Source: Rhodothermus marinus (GTDB lineage Bacteria > Bacteroidota > Rhodothermia > Rhodothermales > Rhodothermaceae). From it: DNA of 64,000 nucleotides. Shown here in pieces: positions 57,132 to 64,000 of this stretch; positions within the stretch are counted from its first letter, which is position 1, and every line of letters begins with the position of its first letter. The DNA is taken from NCBI RefSeq assembly GCF_009936275.1, contig NZ_AP019797.1, positions 2,897,890 to 2,961,889 of the forward strand, in the 5' to 3' direction. The translations under genes and the position numbers were made by a program. The notes below the pieces were generated by a model. The model did not search any database. It saw nothing but the letters and a program-made list of their open reading frames with translations, and had not been told where the DNA came from.

Positions 57132-59360
57132 TCAGTGAATCACGACAAACTTGCCGGTAGCCCGTTCGCCCGTTTCGTGATCTTCCACCACGAAGAAGTA
57201 CACCCCGGAGGCAATGATCTGGTTATTGATCGACAGCTGATACCACGGCTCGCCGAAGGCATCCTCGTTATGCTCGATGATGCGGACGAGCTGGCCGGTG
57301 TAGGAGTAGATCCGAATGGTGCACCGTCGCGTCAGCCCCACGAACTGAATGCGGTCCAGGATGTCGCCATGCGGATCGCTTCCCGTAAGGCCACTGGTAA
57401 CGATGAGCGGATTGGGGATGACGTACACTTTGCCCAGCCGCTGGGCCGCCGGTGCCTGGGTTTCATGGATCGTCAGGTTGGTCATGCCGCTTCGGCCGCC
57501 GGCTTCGTCCACCGAGACCACGGCGTATGCCACGGTTTCGCCCGGCCGGCTGTCCGGGTCGAGGATGGCGTACTCACCGGTCTCCGGGTTGAAGTAGCGC
57601 GGATCTTCGGGCTCGACCTCGTCGATCACCTTCCAGGGCCCCAGCGGATGCGGTGCCCGCAGCACTTCGTAGTGGCTGAAGGGGGCGCGGAGTCTGGGCG
57701 AAGTGAAGCGCTCCACCTGATTCCCCCAGATGATCCGGTTGGCGCCGGACTGGGTGTTTTCCACCCGGATGGCCGGGGCCGGGAATGGAATCGGGATCGT
57801 GTTGTACCGTCCCCGCGGGGGCGCCGTGGCCGGATCGTACTGCAGCGTATCGTACTTGGCCAGCGGCCTGCCCGTGTAGAGTTCGATGGCGCGATCGGCC
57901 ACATCCCGGATGGAAATCACCGGAGGCGTCACGTACCAGGGAAGCGGGTGCTCCGACAGATAGGTGCTGCCGATAAATCCTTTGCTGCCCAGATGCGGAT
58001 ACGCCAGTTGTTCGTACCAGCTGGGCACGGGGCTGAAGTATTCCCCGGCATCGACGCCGGCACGTACCCGTCCGCCCAGGTCTTTATAGATTTTGTCCCC
58101 CTTCTGTCCCGGACCGTAGCCGACGACTTCGGCCACCGCGAAGCGGATCGTTTCGCCCGGCGGCAGGATGTACGGGAAGAAACCGAGCGCATGCACGGCA
58201 GGCTGCCACCAGGACAGGTTGGTAGAGCCCTTTGTGCGTCCTTTCCAGTAAGGCCAGAGATCCGGCTCGAACTGCGTTACGAACCGCGTGGAATCGGTAG
58301 GCCCCTGCCAGATGGCCGTTTTGCGCCGCAGCATCGGGTCCATCCAGGTGCCGATCTTGGTCTCGTAAAGGTTGCCGTTTTCGTAGCGGAGCAGGAAGGG
58401 CTGCTTGGCCTTGCCGTTTTCGTCCCACATGCCCGCGCTGTCGGACGGCACCAGGAAAACCTGCTGCGTCTGATCCCGCGTGGCCAGATGCTCGTAGTCG
58501 TAGTGGAGCACCAACAGGCCGACGGCCTGTGGGGCATTGAGCCCGCCACGATCGCCGGGCTGGGACCACTGTTCAAAGTAGAAGGGCTCCGGAAAACCGT
58601 CGCGCGTGTGGACATAGCTCAGCCAGCGCTTCAGATCAAAGCGGGCGAACACATCCCCCGTCCCCGCCGGGGGCTGCCCGCGCAGCGAAGCCTCCGACCA
58701 GACGCCATAGTTCCGCTGCCAGCCGAACATCGACGGCCCGAAGGTCTCGGCAAACGTGATGAAAACATCTTTCAGTGTATCTGAAGTAACATTTTGAAAT
58801 TCATACTCATAGATAATGAAGCTGTCATAGCCCGGATAGCTCCAGGCGCGGCTGGTCCGCGTGACCCGGATGCCCACGGGCGTATCCCATCGTGAAATGA
58901 TGATCTCTTCGGCCTCGTCGGGATTGTAGTCGGGGTTCAGTTCGCCCGAAGCCAGCACAGGATAGTTCTCGATGCGTCGGATTTCCAGCGGAAAGCTGTA
59001 AACCCCGACGACCGGCACCGGCTCGCCGCTGGTGTTCGAGACCGCCCCGCAGAAAGCATACTGGCGCCCGGAAGGCGTCGTGGCCGCCAGCCAGATGCCG
59101 CTGCCAAAGGAGTTGTGGTGGCCGGGATAATTGCGCCGCTCCAGAATGAGGCGGGAATTCGGGGGCCATTCCAGCGAAGGACGTCCCTCCGGTACCGTCC
59201 CGCCCGCACTGTACGGCCGGCCCAGCTCACCCGTGTTGAAAACCGTCTGATGCAATAGACCGCGGCGGTGCACCTGCCACTGCCGCTCCTGCGCGGCTAC
59301 CTGAGCCACCGCCAGATAGCACAGGAGCACGCCACAGGCTATGTATTTCATCGATCGCAT
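57132..59360 (-). CDS. Secreted protein of the TonB-receptor operon, SusD position
   Basis: The 742-residue product begins MRSMKYIACGVLLCYLAVAQ with a signal peptide (cleaved near VAAQE), followed by a beta-rich sequence without a SusD (TPR/helical) pattern and a C-terminal FlgD-like or sorting-like tail (YVIPNPLIVTSGLTGSDPHG, then NQIIASGVYFFVVEDHETGE). It lies 5 bp after the TonB-dependent receptor gene, where Bacteroidota polysaccharide loci usually have susD. It is not recognisably SusD, so it may replace that glycan-binding role or belong to a T9SS-linked system. Function unknown. Confidence 0.78.
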   Translation of the reverse strand: MRSMKYIACGVLLCYLAVAQVAAQERQWQVHRRGLLHQTVFNTGELGRPYSAGGTVPEGRPSLEWPPNSRLILERRNYPGHHNSFGSGIWLAATTPSGRQYAFCGAVSNTSGEPVPVVGVYSFPLEIRRIENYPVLASGELNPDYNPDEAEEIIISRWDTPVGIRVTRTSRAWSYPGYDSFIIYEYEFQNVTSDTLKDVFITFAETFGPSMFGWQRNYGVWSEASLRGQPPAGTGDVFARFDLKRWLSYVHTRDGFPEPFYFEQWSQPGDRGGLNAPQAVGLLVLHYDYEHLATRDQTQQVFLVPSDSAGMWDENGKAKQPFLLRYENGNLYETKIGTWMDPMLRRKTAIWQGPTDSTRFVTQFEPDLWPYWKGRTKGSTNLSWWQPAVHALGFFPYILPPGETIRFAVAEVVGYGPGQKGDKIYKDLGGRVRAGVDAGEYFSPVPSWYEQLAYPHLGSKGFIGSTYLSEHPLPWYVTPPVISIRDVADRAIELYTGRPLAKYDTLQYDPATAPPRGRYNTIPIPFPAPAIRVENTQSGANRIIWGNQVERFTSPRLRAPFSHYEVLRAPHPLGPWKVIDEVEPEDPRYFNPETGEYAILDPDSRPGETVAYAVVSVDEAGGRSGMTNLTIHETQAPAAQRLGKVYVIPNPLIVTSGLTGSDPHGDILDRIQFVGLTRRCTIRIYSYTGQLVRIIEHNEDAFGEPWYQLSINNQIIASGVYFFVVEDHETGERATGKFVVIH

Positions 59361-59365
59361 CGCTG

Positions 59366-62266
59366 TTAGAATTCCAGAATCATCCCGAAATGGTAAGAGC
59401 GCGGCTGATTGCTGTAGATCAGGAAGGATTGATCGACGGCGAACGGCCCCTGCCGCCCTTTGTCCCACCAGTACCGCACGCCGTTTTCCCTGTCGTCGAT
59501 ACCATATTGTTCATAGTATTGCAACGGCAAATTCGGGTTGGTCGGCGTAGGCCTGCGGAAGAGGTAGCTGTAGTTCAATATTTTGTTATTGAACAGATTG
59601 AATACCTCAAAATAGAAGGAAGCAGAAGCCCCGAAGAAATTTCGAAATCTCTTGGCAATCTTAAGGTCTGTATTGTACTCGGCCGGGGTTCTTTTCGCGT
59701 TAATGCGACGAAGGTCTGACGGGGACGTATAGGGCCTACCACTTCGCAACACAGAGTACACAGAAAATGTCATATTATTCAGCACATATTTTCCAAAAAT
59801 TCTGGGTCCCCAGTTTGCTCCGGTCGCATAGGTAGCCGTGACGATCAGGTTGTGCCGTCGGTCAAAGTCGAGCAGAATATCGCGCGTGGGGACGTTGGTC
59901 AGATCGGTGGTCACCACGCCCAGCGTGTCCCGGTTGAAAATCGGCGTGGCGGCCGTAGCGGTGGGACTCTTTCCTGTGGCGTGACTGTACTGGTAGTTGA
60001 TGGCGCCGGTGAACGAACCCCGCCGCTTCGTCAGCGCGATGCGAAAGCCGCGGATATCCGCATAGTCCAGGTTGAAATACGAACTGACCTGATAGCCGGC
60101 CCGATCGTCGATGAAATCTGCCTGCTGGACCAGGTTTTTGACGTCTTTGTAGTATCCACTCACGTCCAGGGTAAAGCCGCCGCCCAGCGCCTGCACAAAG
60201 CCCACATCGTAGCTGTTCGTGGTTTCCGGCCGCAGGCGGGGGTTGCCCAGATAAATCGGCTCGTTTCGCAGTTGCCCGATCTGACGCGACACGATGTACT
60301 GGAACGAGGGGCGCTGCATGAACGAACCGTAGTTCAGATGAAACACGGTGGTGGACGAAATCGGAAACGAAATGCCCAGCCGTGGCTGCAGGCGCACATG
60401 TACCGGAGGTTTCTCACGAACCCCCTTCCCCGGATCAAACCTGCCTACAGAATCCGGCTTCCCGAACGGCTCGAAAAGATCCACATAATAGTCCATGCCG
60501 GAGTACCACACATCCAGGCGCAATCCTACGTTGGCGATGAGCCCTTCAAATTCCATTTTGTCCTGAAGATATACGGCGCCTTCGAAGGGTCTGGCCCGAT
60601 AGTTTTCTTCATACCTTGTCGAGCGTACATTGATAAAATTGGACACATCGATCAGGTAGCTGTTGATCTGCACGCCTCCCTGCACCAGATGGGCGGGCGT
60701 CACCTGACTGGTGAAAGATCCCTCGAAGGAAATGGTGCGCGTTTTTTCTTGCTGAAACAGATCGTTGCCCACTTGATAGTTGATGCCGTCGGGAGAGTTG
60801 TTATTGGGCCAGGAGAGGGTTCCAACCGCCCAGTTGAGATCGACCGTATCGGGCAACACCGGGGGCGTGGGGGCCGAGCCGATCTCATCGAAGGTGTGCA
60901 GCGTGCTGAGTTGCAGTTCGTAATAGGTGCTGGGGCTCAACACATGCGTCAAGCGACCGCCGAGCTGGACGTTGGTGCGCCGCCGGTCCTCGAGGCCCAC
61001 AATGCGATCCCACAGCCAGCGCTGGTAGCCGCTCACGCTGTTTCTGCCCGGAAACACGTTGTTTCGCTGGTGCGCCATGCCGCCACTGAGCCGAAACGTG
61101 GTGTTCTGCGTCACATCCACCACCACGTTGCCCATGGCCTGATATTCGACGTCCGGATTTTCCGTGGGCAGAAACGGCCACTCTTTTCGTATGCCGAGCG
61201 CCATGAACATGCGCATGCGCTCGTTGATCGGCCCGCCGGTAGCCAGCTCAAGCTGGTAGTCGATCTCGTTGCCGTACTCGCGGTTTATATCTCGACGCAT
61301 CTGCTCGTACAGCGCCCGCGCCATGGCCAACTGCGCCAGCGTATCTCCGGCGAAATAGCTGGTCAGCCCGGAGGCCATCGCTCCGTAGAAAGGCTGCGGC
61401 GTATCGGACCCGGGATCGCCGGTCAGCCAGATGTTGCCTTCGTTGTAGTAGAGCAGCTTCAGATAGGGATTGGCCTCGGGATCGAAGACGCTCGGCCCGA
61501 AGTGCTTGCGGCCGGGCGCCCGAAAGCGCGAGTCGATGCGCGTCGACCAGTGGGTCCGGCTTCCCTCTTTCATGGAGATGCGTACCACGCCGGACTGTGC
61601 ATTCCCATAGCGTGCGCTGAAGCCGCTGGTGATCACCTCCACTTCTTCCACCGCGCTCATGATCGGCATGAAGGCGGAGGAATTGTCGAGGGGATTGACG
61701 ATCCCCATGCCCTGGAGCGTGTAGTATTCTTCGCCCTGACGTCCGCCCCGGAAGTGCCCGTCGATGACGTCGGCCGCCAGCGTCAGCACATCGCCGATGT
61801 CCCGGATGCCTGGGATGGCCTGCACTTCGTCGAAGCGTACGATCTGACTGGTCGAGGTCTTGTCGCGCTCCACGTCCGGCCGCACCGCCTGCACCACGAT
61901 CTCGCCGATCTCGACGGTCGCCTCCTGCAGCGCGAAGTTCAGTTCGGTGGTCCGGTCGGCGTGCACCACCACGTTTTCGACCACGACGGGCTGATAGCCG
62001 ATCATGCTGGCCCGCACCGTGTAGCGGCCGGGCGGCACGTTCAGGATATAATACTGGCCGTCGATGTCGGAGGCCGCGCCCAGCGTCGTGCCCTCGATCG
62101 TCACGTTCACGCCGGGCAACGGGTCGCCGGTAGCCGCATCGGTCACCACGCCCGCAATACGTCCCACGTTCTGCGCGACGACGCCCGTCGGCAACAGCAC
62201 GAGCAGTCCCAGCACGCCCCACCACCGGGCCGACCGTTTCCGGAAGCCTTCCAGTCCGCTTACCAT
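59366..62266 (-). CDS. TonB-dependent receptor with carboxypeptidase-regulatory-like N-terminus
   Basis: This 966-residue outer-membrane receptor has a signal peptide (RWWGVLGLLVLLPTG, cleaved near VVAQN), a CarboxypepD_reg-like domain (GVVTDAATGDPLPGVNVTIEG, GQYYILNVPPGRYTVRASMIGY), a plug domain (about residues 120-240: QIVRFDEVQAIPGIRDIGDVL, EVEVITSGFSARYGNAQSGVV) and a large beta-barrel. It imports oligosaccharides in a TonB-ExbBD-dependent manner. It heads a tightly packed operon, with the next gene 5 bp away. A TAACGGTTAC motif lies 58 bp upstream of its start. No SusD follows. Confidence 0.94.
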   Translation of the reverse strand: MVSGLEGFRKRSARWWGVLGLLVLLPTGVVAQNVGRIAGVVTDAATGDPLPGVNVTIEGTTLGAASDIDGQYYILNVPPGRYTVRASMIGYQPVVVENVVVHADRTTELNFALQEATVEIGEIVVQAVRPDVERDKTSTSQIVRFDEVQAIPGIRDIGDVLTLAADVIDGHFRGGRQGEEYYTLQGMGIVNPLDNSSAFMPIMSAVEEVEVITSGFSARYGNAQSGVVRISMKEGSRTHWSTRIDSRFRAPGRKHFGPSVFDPEANPYLKLLYYNEGNIWLTGDPGSDTPQPFYGAMASGLTSYFAGDTLAQLAMARALYEQMRRDINREYGNEIDYQLELATGGPINERMRMFMALGIRKEWPFLPTENPDVEYQAMGNVVVDVTQNTTFRLSGGMAHQRNNVFPGRNSVSGYQRWLWDRIVGLEDRRRTNVQLGGRLTHVLSPSTYYELQLSTLHTFDEIGSAPTPPVLPDTVDLNWAVGTLSWPNNNSPDGINYQVGNDLFQQEKTRTISFEGSFTSQVTPAHLVQGGVQINSYLIDVSNFINVRSTRYEENYRARPFEGAVYLQDKMEFEGLIANVGLRLDVWYSGMDYYVDLFEPFGKPDSVGRFDPGKGVREKPPVHVRLQPRLGISFPISSTTVFHLNYGSFMQRPSFQYIVSRQIGQLRNEPIYLGNPRLRPETTNSYDVGFVQALGGGFTLDVSGYYKDVKNLVQQADFIDDRAGYQVSSYFNLDYADIRGFRIALTKRRGSFTGAINYQYSHATGKSPTATAATPIFNRDTLGVVTTDLTNVPTRDILLDFDRRHNLIVTATYATGANWGPRIFGKYVLNNMTFSVYSVLRSGRPYTSPSDLRRINAKRTPAEYNTDLKIAKRFRNFFGASASFYFEVFNLFNNKILNYSYLFRRPTPTNPNLPLQYYEQYGIDDRENGVRYWWDKGRQGPFAVDQSFLIYSNQPRSYHFGMILEF

Positions 62267-62323
62267 AGACAGCGTTACGGCTTAACGGTCTTTGCTGCGT
62301 GCGCCTGCACCCACGCAAACAGT

Positions 62324-62333
62324 TAACGGTTAC
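62324..62333. promoter_or_regulatory. TAACGGTTAC motif upstream of the TonB receptor operon
   Basis: TAACGGTTAC lies within GTTAACGGTTACTTTAACGTT (62322-62342 region). A second partial copy TTAACGGTC is at 62282-62290. Same core as at 41137 and 48266; candidate operator in the divergent yebC/TonB spacer. Confidence 0.45.
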
Positions 62334-62541
62334 TTTAACGTTGGCATCAAAGTACACGGAAGCCCTTCCTTTTGCAAGCCCTTCCTTCACCCCTTCTTTT
62401 CCTTAACACGAATTTCACATTTCTCAATCGTTCCCGAGCGCGACTTCGTCCTGTGCCCCGGGAAGCTGCTTTCGGGAACCCGTGGCTGCATACCTCGCGT
62501 TTTTCGCCTGAACGTCGAAAATCAAGCAGCATCTTGCAGCT

Positions 62542-63288
62542 ATGGCCGGACACAATAAATGGTCGAAGGTCAAGCGTCAGAAAGCGGTTGTCGATGCGCG
62601 CAAGTCGAAGATCTGGGCGCGGCTGTCGCGCGACATCATCGTAGCGGCCCGCGAAGGCGGTGGCGATCCGGAGGCCAACCCGCGTCTGGCCCAGGCCATC
62701 GAGCGGGCCCGGGCCGAAAACATGCCCAAAGAAAACATCGAGCGGGCCATCAAACGCGGCACCGGCGAGATCCAGGGCGAGGATTACGTCGAGGTCACCT
62801 ACGAGGGCTACGCGCCCGGTGGCGTGGCGGTCTTCATCGAAGCGCTGACGGACAACACGAACCGGACCGTCTCGGAAATCCGCCACCTGTTCACCAAGGC
62901 GGGCGGTAGCCTGGGCCAGCCCGGCTCGGTGGCCTACCTGTTCGAGCGCAAAGGCGTGATCGAAATTCCGGTCGAGGGCCACGACGAGCTGGAGCTGTTC
63001 GAGCTGGTGGCCGAGGCCGGCGCCGAAGACCTGACGAAAGACGACGATACGTTTGTGGTCACCACGCCGGTCGAGACCTTTTCCGACGTGCTGGAGGCGC
63101 TGCGCAACGCCGGTATCGAGCCCGTCGAGGCGGGACTGCAGCGCGTGCCCACCACCACGGTGACGCTGCCGCCCGAGGAGGCCAAGAAGGTCGTGGCGCT
63201 GCTCGAGGCGCTCGAAGCGCACCAGGACGTGCAGAACGTCTACACCACGCTTAACTTCGACGAGGCCACCCTTGCCGCCATCTCCTGA
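62542..63288 (+). CDS. yebC: YebC/PmpR family protein (translation or transcription regulator)
   Basis: The 248-residue product begins MAGHNKWSKVKRQKAVVDAR and has the three-domain YebC pattern: RDIIVAAREGGGDPEANPRL, ARAENMPKENIERAIKRGTG, VFIEALTDNTNRTVSEIRHL and TPVETFSDVLEALRNAGIEP. YebC-like proteins bind DNA as regulators and also help ribosomes at proline stretches; which one applies here is unclear. Its 3' end overlaps ruvC by 17 bp, a conserved pairing. It diverges from the TonB receptor gene, with a 275-bp intergenic region that contains the operator-like motif. Confidence 0.95.
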   Translation: MAGHNKWSKVKRQKAVVDARKSKIWARLSRDIIVAAREGGGDPEANPRLAQAIERARAENMPKENIERAIKRGTGEIQGEDYVEVTYEGYAPGGVAVFIEALTDNTNRTVSEIRHLFTKAGGSLGQPGSVAYLFERKGVIEIPVEGHDELELFELVAEAGAEDLTKDDDTFVVTTPVETFSDVLEALRNAGIEPVEAGLQRVPTTTVTLPPEEAKKVVALLEALEAHQDVQNVYTTLNFDEATLAAIS

Positions 63289-63847
63289 ACACGCGGACGG
63301 GCTGATCATCCTGGGGATCGATCCGGGCTCGCGCCACACCGGCTACGGCGTGCTGGCCGTCGAGGGCGAGCGGGCGCGTGTGCTGGCCGTCGATGTGATC
63401 CACCTGGACGAGCAGGCGGCGCACCCGCTCCGCCTGCTCCGGCTGTTCGAGCAGCTCGGCGCGATCGTAGAGCGCTACCGCCCCGACGAGTGCGCGCTGG
63501 AGATGCCGGTCTATGGCCGCAATCCGCAATCCATGCTGAAACTGGGACGGGCCCAGGCCGCGGCCATGCTGGCCGTGCTGACGCGCCAGATTCCCACCGT
63601 CGAATACACGCCCAAAGAAGTCAAAAAGGCGCTCACGGGACGGGGCAATGCCACCAAAGAGCAGGTGCGCTTCATGGTGCAGGCCCTGCTCGAACTGCCC
63701 GCCGAGGCGGCCCGCCTGGCGCTCGACGCCTCCGATGCGCTGGCCGTGGCGGTGTGCCACTGGCAACACCGCACGTGCCCGCACGCTCCCCGGCGCTACA
63801 GCAGCTGGGCCCGTTTCCTCCGGGAACACCCGGAGCGGCTCGAATGA
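63272..63847 (+). CDS. ruvC: Holliday junction resolvase RuvC
   Basis: RuvC is the endonuclease that cuts Holliday junctions with RuvAB. The 191-residue product contains the catalytic acids: Asp in LGIDPGSRHTGYGV (D of the DPGxxxTG motif), Glu in CALEMPVYGRNPQSMLKLGR, and the Asp pair in RLALDASDALAVAVCH. It begins at TTG (MPPSPEHADGLIIL) inside the yebC 3' end, a 17-bp overlap. An ATG-initiated form would be too short to include the first Asp. The N-terminal extension is about 12 residues longer than in E. coli. Confidence 0.95.
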   Translation: MPPSPEHADGLIILGIDPGSRHTGYGVLAVEGERARVLAVDVIHLDEQAAHPLRLLRLFEQLGAIVERYRPDECALEMPVYGRNPQSMLKLGRAQAAAMLAVLTRQIPTVEYTPKEVKKALTGRGNATKEQVRFMVQALLELPAEAARLALDASDALAVAVCHWQHRTCPHAPRRYSSWARFLREHPERLE

Positions 63848-63850
63848 GCC

Positions 63851-64000
63851 TCAGCGCGACCGTTCGCTGTCGTAGAAATAGCCGCGCTCCTCGTCCCGGA
63901 CGCGCACCACTTCGGCCACCTCGTCCATGTCGAGCTGGCCTTTGCTCATCAGATAGACCAGCTGGGCGATCTGCCGATCCTTGTTGGGCGCCTGATTCCA
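63851..64000 (-). CDS. Unknown protein, C-terminal fragment at window edge
   Basis: The frame is open from the right window edge to a TGA at 63851-63853, giving 49 residues: NQAPNKDRQIAQLVYLMSKG and then DMDEVAEVVRVRDEERGYFY, ending DSERSR. The fragment is charged and probably helical. I do not recognise the family; the rest of the gene lies beyond the window. It is convergent with ruvC, with a 3-bp gap. Confidence 0.65.
   Translation of the reverse strand, partial: WNQAPNKDRQIAQLVYLMSKGQLDMDEVAEVVRVRDEERGYFYDSERSR

Overview
The window is a high-GC chromosome segment from a Bacteroidota-type bacterium, most likely a Rhodothermus-like thermophile (inference). Supporting traits are a type IX secretion (T9SS) C-terminal sorting domain on several exported proteins, PorV/PorQ-like and TonB-dependent outer-membrane proteins, a GWxTD protein, the Bacteroidota-type alternative GlmU, and an actinobacterial-style E2-E1 fused 2-oxoglutarate decarboxylase. 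No rRNA, tRNA, CRISPR array or prophage was seen.

Layout. 1-3.7 kb: 3' end of aspS, a lipoprotein, a pyrophosphatase-fold protein that lacks some catalytic residues, and the polyamine pair speH-speE. 3.7-4.6 kb: a gene-poor stretch with a structured speH leader and a promoter-plus-hairpin element that may be a non-coding RNA. 4.6-8.9 kb: assimilatory sulfur operon with a sulfite reductase carrying a C-terminal MoaD/SAMP-like sulfur-carrier domain ending in Gly-Gly, then APS reductase, an unknown protein and a TrpD2-like protein. 8.9-13.5 kb: a dispersed 176-bp repeat, a degenerate REC-GGDEF-REC regulator, a HEAT protein and a decayed IS1-like element. 13.5-20 kb: floA, moaC, amidohydrolase-dtd-rdgB, rpsU, an AhpD-like protein and a truncated DUF3179 protein. 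20-32 kb (minus strand): kgd, GWxTD, ftsY, a CDP-alcohol phosphatidyltransferase, alt-GlmU, and a MoxR/VWA pair. 32-37 kb: HxlR/DoxX/NmrA cluster, a luciferase-like oxidoreductase, a HAF-repeat exported protein and a VOC dioxygenase-like protein. 37-42 kb: asparagine synthetase, isochorismatase-like hydrolase and SSS symporter, then a porin.

42.7-62.3 kb (minus strand) is a pectin-utilisation locus. It holds a TonB-dependent receptor without SusD, a 742-residue secreted partner, a PorV-like protein, an outer-membrane beta-barrel, two large repeat-bearing T9SS cargo proteins, a PL1-type pectate lyase, a GH28 polygalacturonase, a beta-helix pectate-lyase-like T9SS cargo, a KduD-like dehydrogenase and a second SSS symporter. 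Together these would capture, depolymerise, import and begin catabolism of polygalacturonate. A short TAACCGTTA-type motif precedes the TonB gene, the GH28 gene and the asnB operon, suggesting shared control. 62.5-64 kb: yebC-ruvC and the 3' end of an unknown minus-strand gene.

The most unusual items are the sulfite reductase/sulfur-carrier fusion, the c-di-GMP-receptor-like degenerate regulator, the structured RNA candidate before the sulfur operon, and the SusD-less T9SS pectin locus with internally duplicated cargo proteins.
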